Assembly (NCBI RefSeq): GCF_001440405.1 | Contig: NZ_LLXX01000161.1 | Coordinates: forward strand, 100,735 to 163,410 | Direction of reading: 5' to 3' | Origin: Bradyrhizobium valentinum | Lineage (GTDB): Bacteria > Pseudomonadota > Alphaproteobacteria > Rhizobiales > Xanthobacteraceae | DNA length: 62,676 nucleotides | Part shown: positions 56,062 to 62,676 of the stretch, piece after piece | Numbering within the stretch: position 1 is the stretch's first letter | Layout of the letters: every line of letters begins with the position of its first letter | Translations under genes and position numbers: made by a program | Notes under the pieces: generated by a model | What the model was told of the DNA's origin: nothing | What the model saw: the letters and a program-made list of their open reading frames with translations, nothing else | Database searches by the model: none

Positions 56062-56987
56062 TGAGCAAGTCCGTCCGTCATTTCCTCGACATCAGCGAAC
56101 TGCCGCTGAGCGAATTGCGCAACATGCTGGCCGCCAGTACCGCCATGAAGGCGAAGCTGAAGGCGCACGAAAAGGTCACGAAGCCGCTCGAAGGCAAGAC
56201 GCTGGCGATGATCTTCGAGCGCCCGTCGACCCGCACGCGGGTGTCGTTCGACGTCGGCATGCGCCAGCTTGGCGGCGAATCCATTATGCTGACGGGCGCG
56301 GAGATGCAGCTCGGCCGCGGCGAGACCATCGCCGACACCGCGCGCGTGCTGTCGCGCTATGTCGATGCGATCATGATCCGCATCCTCAATCACGACGCGC
56401 TGCTGGAATTGGCCGCGCACGCCACCGTGCCCGTGATCAACGGGCTGACGCGGCGCTCGCATCCCTGCCAGGTGATGGCCGATTTGATGACCTTCGAGGA
56501 GCATCGCGGGCCGATCGAGGGCCGCACCGTGGCCTGGACCGGCGACGACAACAATGTGTTGGCGTCCTGGGCGCATGCGGCCGAGCGTTTCAAGTTCAAG
56601 CTCAATGTCGCGACCCCGCCGCAGCTTGCGCCGAACAAGGCGATGAAGGACTGGATCAAGGCAACGCAAGCCCCGATCGTGCTCGGCAACGATCCCGAGG
56701 CCGCGGTCCGCGGTGCCGATTGCGTTGTCACCGACACCTGGGTGTCGATGGGCGACAAGGACGGCGAACATCGCCACAACGTGCTGAAGCCCTATCAGGT
56801 CAACGAAAAACTGATGTCGCTGGCGAACAAGGATGCGATCTTCATGCACTGCCTGCCCGCGCACCGCGGCGAAGAGGTCACCGACGAGGTGATCGACGGT
56901 CCGCAATCGGTCGTGTTCGACGAGGCCGAAAACCGCCTGCATGCGCAAAAAGGCATTCTGGCCTGGTGTTTCAACGAAGTGGCGTAG
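56058..56987 (+). CDS. argF: ArgF: ornithine carbamoyltransferase
   Basis: A 309-residue transferase forming citrulline from ornithine and carbamoyl phosphate. The carbamoyl-phosphate site is FERPSTRTRVSFDVG, with HPCQVMADL; the ornithine site includes DTWVSMGDKD and FMHCLPAHRGEEV. The ATG at 56058 overlaps the argD stop; ATG at 56061 is equally possible. A family-B repeat follows the stop. Normal length, all catalytic motifs intact. Confidence 0.95.
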   Translation: MMSKSVRHFLDISELPLSELRNMLAASTAMKAKLKAHEKVTKPLEGKTLAMIFERPSTRTRVSFDVGMRQLGGESIMLTGAEMQLGRGETIADTARVLSRYVDAIMIRILNHDALLELAAHATVPVINGLTRRSHPCQVMADLMTFEEHRGPIEGRTVAWTGDDNNVLASWAHAAERFKFKLNVATPPQLAPNKAMKDWIKATQAPIVLGNDPEAAVRGADCVVTDTWVSMGDKDGEHRHNVLKPYQVNEKLMSLANKDAIFMHCLPAHRGEEVTDEVIDGPQSVVFDEAENRLHAQKGILAWCFNEVA

Positions 56988-56994
56988 GTCTCTC

Positions 56995-57122
56995 CGTCGT
57001 CCCTGCGAAAGCAAGGACCCATACGCCGCGGCCCCGATAATTGAAGGCAGTAGTTGACGCCTTGCCTTACTCACAACGCCCTGTGGTTATGGGTCTCTGC
57101 GTTCGTGTTCGCAGAGACGACG
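56995..57122. repeat. Intergenic palindromic repeat, family B
   Basis: CGTCGTCCCTGCG...AGGACCCATACGCC and GTGGTTATGGGTCTCTGCG...GCAGAGACGACG. It lies between argF and hslO on the same strand, and may end the arg transcript or process a longer one. Confidence 0.75.
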
Positions 57123-57190
57123 CGTGGAGATGGTTTCGGCGGCTCGTCAACCCCTTTCGTTTTGCATGTTCCGACCCCAGATAAGGCGCC

Positions 57191-58192
57191 ATGGATTCAC
57201 AATCAGACGTCAAAATCACGATCGAGGCGCCCATTCGCGCGCCGTCGTCCGTTCCCGTCGATGATGCGGTGCTGCCGTTCGAGGTCGCAGCGCTCGATCT
57301 GCGCGGACGGCTGACCCGGCTCGGCCCCGCGCTCGACGATATCCTGACCAAGCACGATTATCCGACGCCGGTCGGCAAGCTGCTCGGCGAAGCGATCGTG
57401 CTGGCGACGCTGCTCGGCTCGGCGCTGAAGTTCGAGGGTCGCTTCATCCTGCAGACGCAGACCGATGGGCCGGTGTCGTTCCTGATCGTGGATTTCCAGT
57501 CGCCGGACCGCCTGCGCGCCTATGCGCGATATGATGCGAGGCGGCTGAAGGACGGCCAGGATTCAGGCGCGCTGCTCGGCAAGGGTCATCTTGCGATGAC
57601 CATCGACCAGGGCCAGGACATGAGCCGCTATCAGGGCCTGGTGGCGCTCGACGGCGGCAGCCTGGAAGACGCCGCCCATGAATATTTCCTGCGCTCCGAG
57701 CAGATCCCGACCCGCGTGCGGCTCGCGGTCGGCGAGGAATGGCGCGGCGGCGACGGCGGAAAACATCGCTGGCGCGCCGGCGGCATGCTGCTGCAGTTCT
57801 TGCCGAAGGCGCCGGAGCGCGCGCGGCAGGCCGACCTGCATCCCGGCGATGCGCCGGAAGGCGCGGTAACGCATTCGGTTGCGGAAGATGATGCCTGGGT
57901 CGAGGGCCAGTCGCTGATCGGCACTGTCGAGGATGTCGAGCTGATCGATCCCGATCTGTCGGGCGAGCGCCTGCTGTACCGGCTGTTTCACGAGCGCGGC
58001 GTGCGCGTGTTCACGCCGCTGCCCCTGCGCGCGCAATGCTCCTGCTCGCGCGAGGCGGTGTCGGCCATGCTGAAAAGCTTCGCGCCGAAGGACCGTGCCG
58101 AAATGGTCAAGGACGACAAGGTGGTGGTGACCTGCGAGTTCTGCTCCTCGGTGTATGAGTTCACGCCGCAGGAAGCGGGCGTGGAAGAGTAG
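57191..58192 (+). CDS. hslO: HslO: redox-regulated holdase chaperone Hsp33
   Basis: A 333-residue Hsp33 protein. The C-terminal zinc/redox switch is complete: C-S-C (QCSCSR) followed after 29 residues by C-E-F-C (TCEFCSSV), the CXC-X27-32-CXXC pattern. The N-terminal domain carries the family stretch VGKLLGEAIVLATLLGSALKFEGRF and the flexible linker region. Under oxidative stress it oxidises and holds unfolded proteins. The order argD-argF-hslO is the usual one in Bradyrhizobium relatives. ATG at 57191. Confidence 0.95.
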   Translation: MDSQSDVKITIEAPIRAPSSVPVDDAVLPFEVAALDLRGRLTRLGPALDDILTKHDYPTPVGKLLGEAIVLATLLGSALKFEGRFILQTQTDGPVSFLIVDFQSPDRLRAYARYDARRLKDGQDSGALLGKGHLAMTIDQGQDMSRYQGLVALDGGSLEDAAHEYFLRSEQIPTRVRLAVGEEWRGGDGGKHRWRAGGMLLQFLPKAPERARQADLHPGDAPEGAVTHSVAEDDAWVEGQSLIGTVEDVELIDPDLSGERLLYRLFHERGVRVFTPLPLRAQCSCSREAVSAMLKSFAPKDRAEMVKDDKVVVTCEFCSSVYEFTPQEAGVEE

Positions 58193-58248
58193 CGGTTTGT
58201 GGAAGAGTAGCGGTTTATTGCGCACGCTGTCGCCGCACGGACGGTGCG

Positions 58249-58373
58249 CTCCCTCCCTCATTGCGGGAGAGGGCTGGGGAGAGGGGTAAGCCACAAGCAC
58301 CGCCGTTGCGGCCACCCCTCTCCCTAACCCACGAGCGAGCTTCGCTCGTCTCGGACCCCGCAAGGGGAGAGGG
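58249..58373. repeat. Intergenic palindromic repeat, family D
   Basis: CTCCCTCCCTCATTGCGGGAG at the left, GGGGAGAGGGGTAAGCC / GGCCACCCCTCTCC in the middle, and CCCCGCAAGGGGAGAGGG at the right, with an inserted CGAGCGAGCTTCGCTCG hairpin. Related to 36176-36279. Confidence 0.7.
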
Positions 58374-58620
58374 AACGTACTTCCCGAATGGCGAAACGAT
58401 TCGGCTGCTTCCCGTGACTGCTAGTTCGCACGATAGGCACGCTGCCCTTTACCCACCCCGTAACCCTGTATGCTCGTGTGCAGTTTTGTTTGCGCAAATC
58501 GCACGCGAGACCGTGGGTGCAGCAAGCACCCGGTCTTCCCTGCGCCCTCTGACAAAGAGGGCGGGAAGTTCTCCAGCAAACCTCGGGCATTCATGTCGCG
58601 AGATCGCGAAGCCATGCCCG
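58374..58620. repeat. Longer dispersed repeat (about 250 bases), source of spurious frames
   Basis: This stretch gives short stop-bounded frames with phrases such as GAGKTGCLLHPRSRVRFAQ on the minus strand, which I know as a recurrent, usually mis-annotated sequence in Bradyrhizobium and relatives. It contains several small hairpins (e.g. GGGTGCAGCAAGCACCC, CCCTCTGACAAAGAGGG). No protein is called. The whole gap 58193-58889 between hslO and apaG consists of this element and the repeats listed before and after it. Confidence 0.5.
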
Positions 58621-58623
58621 CTT

Positions 58624-58725
58624 GTCGTCACCCGCGAAGGCGGGTGACCCAGTATCGCAGAGACGTCCAATGTTTGAACCGATAGGCCGCAGCGTACTGG
58701 ATCCCCGCCTGCGCGGGGATGACGA
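58624..58725. repeat. Intergenic palindromic repeat, family A
   Basis: GTCGTCACCCGCGAAGGCGG and closing arm CCGCCTGCGCGGGGATGACG, inner arms CCAGTA / TACTGG, inner stretch of about 50 bases. Compare 862-938. A half copy ending GGCGGGCGAC-like sequence follows at about 58835-58872. Confidence 0.7.
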
Positions 58726-58749
58726 TGGTGGATGTGTCGCTATCTCCAG

Positions 58750-58827
58750 CGTCATTGCGAGCGTAGCGAAGCAATCCACCTCTCCGCTTGCGGCACAATG
58801 GATTGCTTCGCTTCGCTCGCAATGACG
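58750..58827. repeat. Intergenic palindromic repeat, family E
   Basis: CGTCATTGCGAGCGTAGCGA...AAGCAATCCA and ATGGATTGCTTCGC...GCTCGCAATGACG, a nearly perfect hairpin. Related to 32031-32178. Confidence 0.8.
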
Positions 58828-58889
58828 CGGATGGGCCGCTGCGTACTGGATGACCGCCCTTCGCGGGCGACGGGAAGCGCGCGATGCCC

Positions 58890-59282
58890 CTAGTTCAACA
58901 CTCGCTTGTTATCCGGGCTATCCAGCGAGAACGTCGGCACGTCGATCTCGAACCGCTCGCCGCTTTCGCTGACCATCTGGTAGCGGCCGGTCATGAAGCC
59001 GGACGCGGTCGGCAGCGGCACGCCGCTCGTGTATTCGAAGCGCTCGCCCGGCGCGAGCACGGGCTGCTCGCCGACCACGCCTTCGCCGCGGACTTCCTGC
59101 TTGCGGCCGGTGGCGTCGGTGATGATCCAGTGCCGGGTGCGGAGCTGCACGGTCTCTGCGCCGGTATTGGTGATGACGATAGTGTAAGACCAGAAATACT
59201 GCCCGCGATCGACCGACGAGCGCTCGGGGAGGAAGTTCGGTTCGACGGTGACTTCGATCTGACGGGTAACGGCGCGGTACAT
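58890..59282 (-). CDS. apaG: ApaG (Co2+/Mg2+ efflux-associated, DUF525) protein
   Basis: A 130-residue ApaG protein, a fibronectin-III-like beta sandwich. Markers are YRAVTRQIEVTVEPNFLPERS near the start, YTIVITNTG and the glycine-rich core VRGEGVVGEQPVLAPGERFEYTSG, then MTGRYQMV. The ATG at 59282 gives the normal family length; an in-frame ATG at 59348 would add 22 unsupported residues. Its biochemical role is unsettled (linked to cobalt/magnesium resistance and to nucleotide binding). It is divergent from opgC. Confidence 0.9.
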   Translation of the reverse strand: MYRAVTRQIEVTVEPNFLPERSSVDRGQYFWSYTIVITNTGAETVQLRTRHWIITDATGRKQEVRGEGVVGEQPVLAPGERFEYTSGVPLPTASGFMTGRYQMVSESGERFEIDVPTFSLDSPDNKRVLN

Positions 59283-59519
59283 GCGGGCAAGCTTCCGGAA
59301 ATCCTGTTCCGCATCATAGCCAAGAATGCCGGGGGAACCAATCGCCACGCCGCCGGGTTTGCCGCTTGTTTGATCGCGGTTTCAACACAGTTCCAATCTA
59401 GAGCGCAACCGCGCGCAGTCCGGCCCGTACCTTCAGTTGACGTATCTTGTGCGCAAGTTGCGGGCCGATATTATCTTTTCCGGACAGTGCACGCGTAAGA
59501 CTTGAACGAACGGTGCCAG

Positions 59520-60758
59520 ATGTCATCCATTGCCGATCCAGTTGCCGGAACGTCTCGCAGCGATGCCAAGGCGGCGGCTGCCGCGCCGGCGATTGCGCTG
59601 CCGGTGGCTGGCGAGCGCGAATTGCGGCTCGACCTGTTTCGCGGGATGGCGCTGTGGCTGATCTTCATCGACCATCTGCCGGCCAACATCCTGACCTGGT
59701 TCACGATCCGCAATTACGGATTTTCCGACGCCACCGAAATCTTCATCTTCATCTCCGGATACACCGCCGCCTTCGTCTACGGCCGCGCGATGCTCGAAGC
59801 CGGCTTCGTGGTGGCCACTGCGCGCATCATGCGGCGGGTCTGGCAGATCTACGTCGCGCATGTGTTCCTGTTCACGATCTTCCTGGCGGAAATTTCCTAC
59901 GTCGCGACCCGTTTCGAGAATCCGCTCTACAGCGAAGAAATGGGCATCATGGATTTTCTCAAGCAGCCTGACGTCACCATCGTCCAGGCGCTGCTCCTGA
60001 GATTCCGGCCCGTCAACATGGACGTGCTGCCGCTCTACATCGTGCTGATGCTGTTTCTGCCTGTTATCCTGTGGCTGATGAAGTGGCGGGCCGACGTTGC
60101 GCTGGCGCTGTCGGTGCTGCTGTACGCGCTGACCTGGCACTTCGACTGGTATCTGACGGCCTATCCGAGCGGCTTCTGGATCTTCAACCCGTTCTGCTGG
60201 CAACTGCTGTTCGTGTTCGGTGCCTGGTGTGCGCTGGGCGGCGCGGCGCGCATGTCCCGCATCCTGTCGTCGCCGGTGACGATGTGGATTTGCATTGCCT
60301 ATCTCTTGGCCGCCTTCTTCGTCACGCTGACCTGGCACATTCCGCAGCTCAGCTTCCTGATGCCGAAGCGGATCGAACAGTGGATGTATCCGATCACCAA
60401 GACGGATCTGGACGTGCTGCGCTTTGCCCATTTCCTGGCGCTGGCGGCGCTCACCGTGCGCTTCCTGCCCAAGGATTGGTCGGGCCTGAAATCGCCGTGG
60501 CTGCGACCATTGATCCTGTGTGGCCAGCATTCGCTTGAGATATTCTGTCTCGGCATCTTCCTTGCCTTTGCAGGGCACTTCGTGCTGGCCGAAGTTGGCG
60601 GGGGTGCTCTCACGCACGCCTTGGTCAGCCTTGCCGGAATCCTCATCATGTGGGGCGTGGCGTGGGTGATTTCGTGGTACAAGCATTCGGCCGACAAAGG
60701 AGCGTCGAAAACGAAAATCGCTGGTGGCAACGCCGACATGGCGGGAGGAAGCGCATGA
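59520..60758 (+). CDS. opgC: OpgC-like membrane acyltransferase (glucan succinyl transfer)
   Basis: A 412-residue integral membrane protein with about ten helices, OpgC family (related to acyltransferase-3). The start of the domain, ERELRLDLFRGMALWLIFIDHLPAN, has the His residue of the family, followed by TIRNYGFSDATEIFIFISGYTAAFVYGR. OpgC transfers succinyl groups to periplasmic glucans in enterobacteria; rhizobia modify cyclic glucans in the same way. ATG at 59520; a TTG at 59502 is possible. Its stop overlaps the start of the first SGNH gene (ATGA), which implies co-function. Confidence 0.88.
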   Translation: MSSIADPVAGTSRSDAKAAAAAPAIALPVAGERELRLDLFRGMALWLIFIDHLPANILTWFTIRNYGFSDATEIFIFISGYTAAFVYGRAMLEAGFVVATARIMRRVWQIYVAHVFLFTIFLAEISYVATRFENPLYSEEMGIMDFLKQPDVTIVQALLLRFRPVNMDVLPLYIVLMLFLPVILWLMKWRADVALALSVLLYALTWHFDWYLTAYPSGFWIFNPFCWQLLFVFGAWCALGGAARMSRILSSPVTMWICIAYLLAAFFVTLTWHIPQLSFLMPKRIEQWMYPITKTDLDVLRFAHFLALAALTVRFLPKDWSGLKSPWLRPLILCGQHSLEIFCLGIFLAFAGHFVLAEVGGGALTHALVSLAGILIMWGVAWVISWYKHSADKGASKTKIAGGNADMAGGSA

Positions 60759-61516
60759 GGCCCGGCGCTGGAGCTGTGCTGGTTCTGACCCTGTTTGCCG
60801 GTCTTGCAGCCGCCGGTTTTGCGCGCGCCCAGGATGCCGCCCCTCAGACCTGCGAAGTCCCAAGCCATCTCCTCTCCACCGAGAGCACGCTTCCGAAGGT
60901 GGCCGAGGCCGTCAAGAACGCCCGGCCGCTGACCGTCCTGGTGGTGGGGAGCCGGTCATCGACCATCCTTTCCTCCGAAAACAGCGCCTATCCGGCCAAG
61001 CTGCAGGCGGCCCTGAAGGAGAAGCTGCCCTCGACCCCGATCAACCTCTCCGTAGAACTGCAGACCGGCAAGTCGGCCGAGGAGGTGGACGCCAACCTCG
61101 TTAAGCTGGTGGAAGCAAAAAGGCCTACTTTGGTCATCTGGCAGACGGGAACCGTCGATGCTATGCGATCCGTCGATCCCGACGATTTTCGCGGTGCCGT
61201 CGAAGAGGGAGTTGCTGCGCTGCAAAATGCGGGATCCGATGTGGTTCTGGTCAATCTGCAATACAGCCCGCGAACGGAAACGATGATTTCTGCGCCGCCA
61301 TACCTAGATAATATGCGCGTGGTGGCGCAGCAGCATAATGTTCCGCTGTTCGACCGGTTTGCCATCATGCGTCATTGGAACGACGCCGGAGATTTCGACC
61401 TGTTCAGTACCTTTCACGGCACCGACATGGCCAAACGGGTTCATGCTTGCCTCGGCCGCGCGCTGTCGAAATTTGTGCTCGATGCGGCCCGCCTCGATCA
61501 GGCGCAGCAGAATTAG
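60755..61516 (+). CDS. Secreted SGNH-fold protein with degenerate active site
   Basis: A 253-residue exported protein (signal peptide about residues 1-25, ending FARA). The fold is shown by alignment with the next gene: VLVVGSRSSTI corresponds to the GDS block, VIWQTGTVDAM to the GxND block, and FSTFHGTDMA to the DxxH block. At the GDS serine position there is Arg, Asn of block III is Val, and the Asp of DxxH is Ser; the His remains. It is therefore probably not a hydrolase in the normal sense. It is translationally coupled to opgC and lies 13 bases before the second SGNH gene. It may bind glucan or regulate its partners. Confidence 0.82.
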   Translation: MRPGAGAVLVLTLFAGLAAAGFARAQDAAPQTCEVPSHLLSTESTLPKVAEAVKNARPLTVLVVGSRSSTILSSENSAYPAKLQAALKEKLPSTPINLSVELQTGKSAEEVDANLVKLVEAKRPTLVIWQTGTVDAMRSVDPDDFRGAVEEGVAALQNAGSDVVLVNLQYSPRTETMISAPPYLDNMRVVAQQHNVPLFDRFAIMRHWNDAGDFDLFSTFHGTDMAKRVHACLGRALSKFVLDAARLDQAQQN

Positions 61517-61529
61517 GGAACCAGCGTTA

Positions 61530-62573
61530 ATGAGTCGTCACTGCCCTTTTCGTTTGTCGACATTGCTGACTGTCTCCGCCGCGGCCCTGGCGCTGTTGAC
61601 GCCTGCCTCGGTGCTTCCGCTGCGTGCCCAGACGACCCCGCAGCAGACCGCCCAGCAGGCGGCGCTGTCCGATAACGCCAAGACTGATAACAAGACTGAC
61701 AACAAGCCCGAACAGAAGCCTGCTGCTGAAAGCACTCCGCCGCAGACAGCGCCGACAGCCGCGGCGAATCCGACTGCGCAGAAGGGCATCACCGGCAAGG
61801 CGATCGACAAGGTAAAGGACGTCGCTAAATCGGCCGGCGACATCTTCAGCCGCGTACCCTGCCTGCCGCCGAAGGGCGCCGCCAAGTCGATGGGGTCGCT
61901 GCCGCGCGTCGCAAACAAGCTCGTCGCGGGTCAGCCGGTGGTGATTGTCGCGTTCGGATCGTCATCGACTGCCGGCTACGGCGCGACCTCGCCTGAATTC
62001 AACTATCCCAACCGGCTTGCCGCGCAGTTGCGCCGGCAATATCCGACGGCCGACATCTCCGTCATCAACGCGGGCAAGGGCGGCGAGGACGCGCCGGAAA
62101 TGATGAAGCGGTTGCAGACCGCCGTCATCGATATGCGTCCCGATCTGGTGATCTGGCAGGTCGGAACCAATGCCGTGCTGCGCAACCTCGATCCGGGTGA
62201 GACTGCAAAACTCGTCGAGGAAGGCATCGCGCGCATTCAGGCTGTTGGAGCCGACGTCGTGCTGATCGATCCGCAATATTCGCCGCGGGTCAACGAGCAC
62301 GCGGAAAGCGCCGGCAAGATGATGAAGCTGCTGAACAAGACCGCCGAGCTTCGTAAGGTCGGCGTCTTCCCGCGCTTTGCTGTGATGAAGGACTGGCACG
62401 AGCGGCAGGCGATCCCGATCGAGAACTTCGTGATCGCCGACGGCCTGCACATGAGCGACTGGGGCTACGCCTGCTTCGCGCAACTGCTCGGCGACGACAT
62501 CATCAAGTCGGTCGGCCAGATCAAGCTCGGCGTCAACGTGCCGTCGGATGTGCGGGCGTACCGGCCGATGTGA
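61530..62573 (+). CDS. Secreted SGNH/GDSL hydrolase-family protein
   Basis: A 347-residue exported protein: signal or anchor segment (about 8-32), a long low-complexity linker rich in Thr, Ala, Pro, Lys and Asp (about 33-100), then an SGNH domain from about 130. The nucleophile Ser145 is in FGSSSTAGYG (GSS in place of GDS), block III is WQVGTNAVLRN, and the Asp304-His307 pair is in IADGLHMSDWGY, so the catalytic set is complete. ATG at 61530. It forms one unit with opgC and the degenerate paralogue and may carry an O-acyl transfer or esterase step on periplasmic glucan. Confidence 0.87.
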   Translation: MSRHCPFRLSTLLTVSAAALALLTPASVLPLRAQTTPQQTAQQAALSDNAKTDNKTDNKPEQKPAAESTPPQTAPTAAANPTAQKGITGKAIDKVKDVAKSAGDIFSRVPCLPPKGAAKSMGSLPRVANKLVAGQPVVIVAFGSSSTAGYGATSPEFNYPNRLAAQLRRQYPTADISVINAGKGGEDAPEMMKRLQTAVIDMRPDLVIWQVGTNAVLRNLDPGETAKLVEEGIARIQAVGADVVLIDPQYSPRVNEHAESAGKMMKLLNKTAELRKVGVFPRFAVMKDWHERQAIPIENFVIADGLHMSDWGYACFAQLLGDDIIKSVGQIKLGVNVPSDVRAYRPM

Positions 62574-62676
62574 GCCGGGCACAATCTACGCTGTCGTCCT
62601 ACGCTGTCGTCCCTGCGAAAGCACTAGTTGATTCGCACATCTTTGAGGGTCTCCCACGCCGATGCCACGCCCAAGA
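62574..62676. other. Right-edge intergenic sequence with half a family-B repeat
   Basis: GTCGTCCCTGCGAAAGCAC at about 62606-62624 is a left arm of the family-B repeat; the expected right arm is not seen before the window ends. No gene start could be supported in the remaining bases. Confidence 0.6.

Noticed and set aside
58421..58825. Several frames of 60-73 codons between hslO and apaG
   Set aside because: All lie in dispersed repeats, overlap one another on both strands and have no ribosome sites.

Overview
The window is GC-rich chromosomal DNA from an alphaproteobacterium, most probably Bradyrhizobium or a close Nitrobacteraceae relative. The grounds are a GcrA cell-cycle regulator with GANTC sites nearby, a BoxR-controlled aerobic benzoyl-CoA (box) pathway, lignin-type aromatic acid genes resembling those of Rhodopseudomonas and Bradyrhizobium, OpgC, and at least seven families of short hairpin-forming intergenic repeats typical of this group. 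No rRNA or tRNA gene, insertion sequence, integrase, phage gene or CRISPR array was seen.

Layout. 1-5.6 kb: the end of a peptide-type ABC ATPase, then an atzG-atzE-atzH-gntR run facing a divergent-side atzF (allophanate hydrolase), a carboxybiuret/allophanate-type nitrogen-release module. 5.8-15.9 kb: a plant or lignin aromatic-acid island with two MarR/feruloyl-CoA-synthase type genes, a frameshifted solute-binding protein gene, a third MarR, a CYP199A-like P450 with its [2Fe-2S] ferredoxin, a second solute-binding protein and a tannase/feruloyl-esterase-family protein. 16-18.9 kb: type II NADH dehydrogenase, and a small ABM-like protein followed by an ECF sigma factor with a SnoaL-like tail. 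19.1-23.9 kb: a complete five-gene branched-chain/aromatic-acid ABC transporter. 23.9-32 kb: TctC-like binding protein, LysR, alpha/beta hydrolase, AEC carrier, and a glutamine-synthetase-like ligase with a Rieske oxygenase and an IclR regulator. 32.2-33.4 kb: small kinase-like, membrane and PilZ proteins.

33.5-41.4 kb is the box cluster: boxR (divergent), benzoate-CoA ligase, an alpha/beta hydrolase, a DUF309-like protein, boxC, boxB and a small unknown; boxA is not in the window. A TGCA-N6-TGCA / inverted-repeat site sits directly before boxC. 41.5-46.8 kb holds an SDR, a polysaccharide deacetylase, a BON/OmpA envelope protein and membrane proteins. 46.8-53.7 kb is the complete phosphate regulon phoR-pstSCAB-phoU-phoB with a perfect Pho box before pstS and two strong internal hairpins. 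53.8-58.2 kb: gcrA, then argD-argF-hslO. 58.9-62.6 kb: apaG, and an overlapping opgC plus two SGNH-fold secreted proteins, one of which has lost most catalytic signature residues; this looks like a split periplasmic glucan O-acylation system and is the most interesting candidate for an undescribed assembly.

All calls were made by reading translated sequence and motifs; no database search was possible. Function calls to family level are firm for the housekeeping, pst and box genes; substrate assignments for transporters, MarR regulators and oxygenases are inference.
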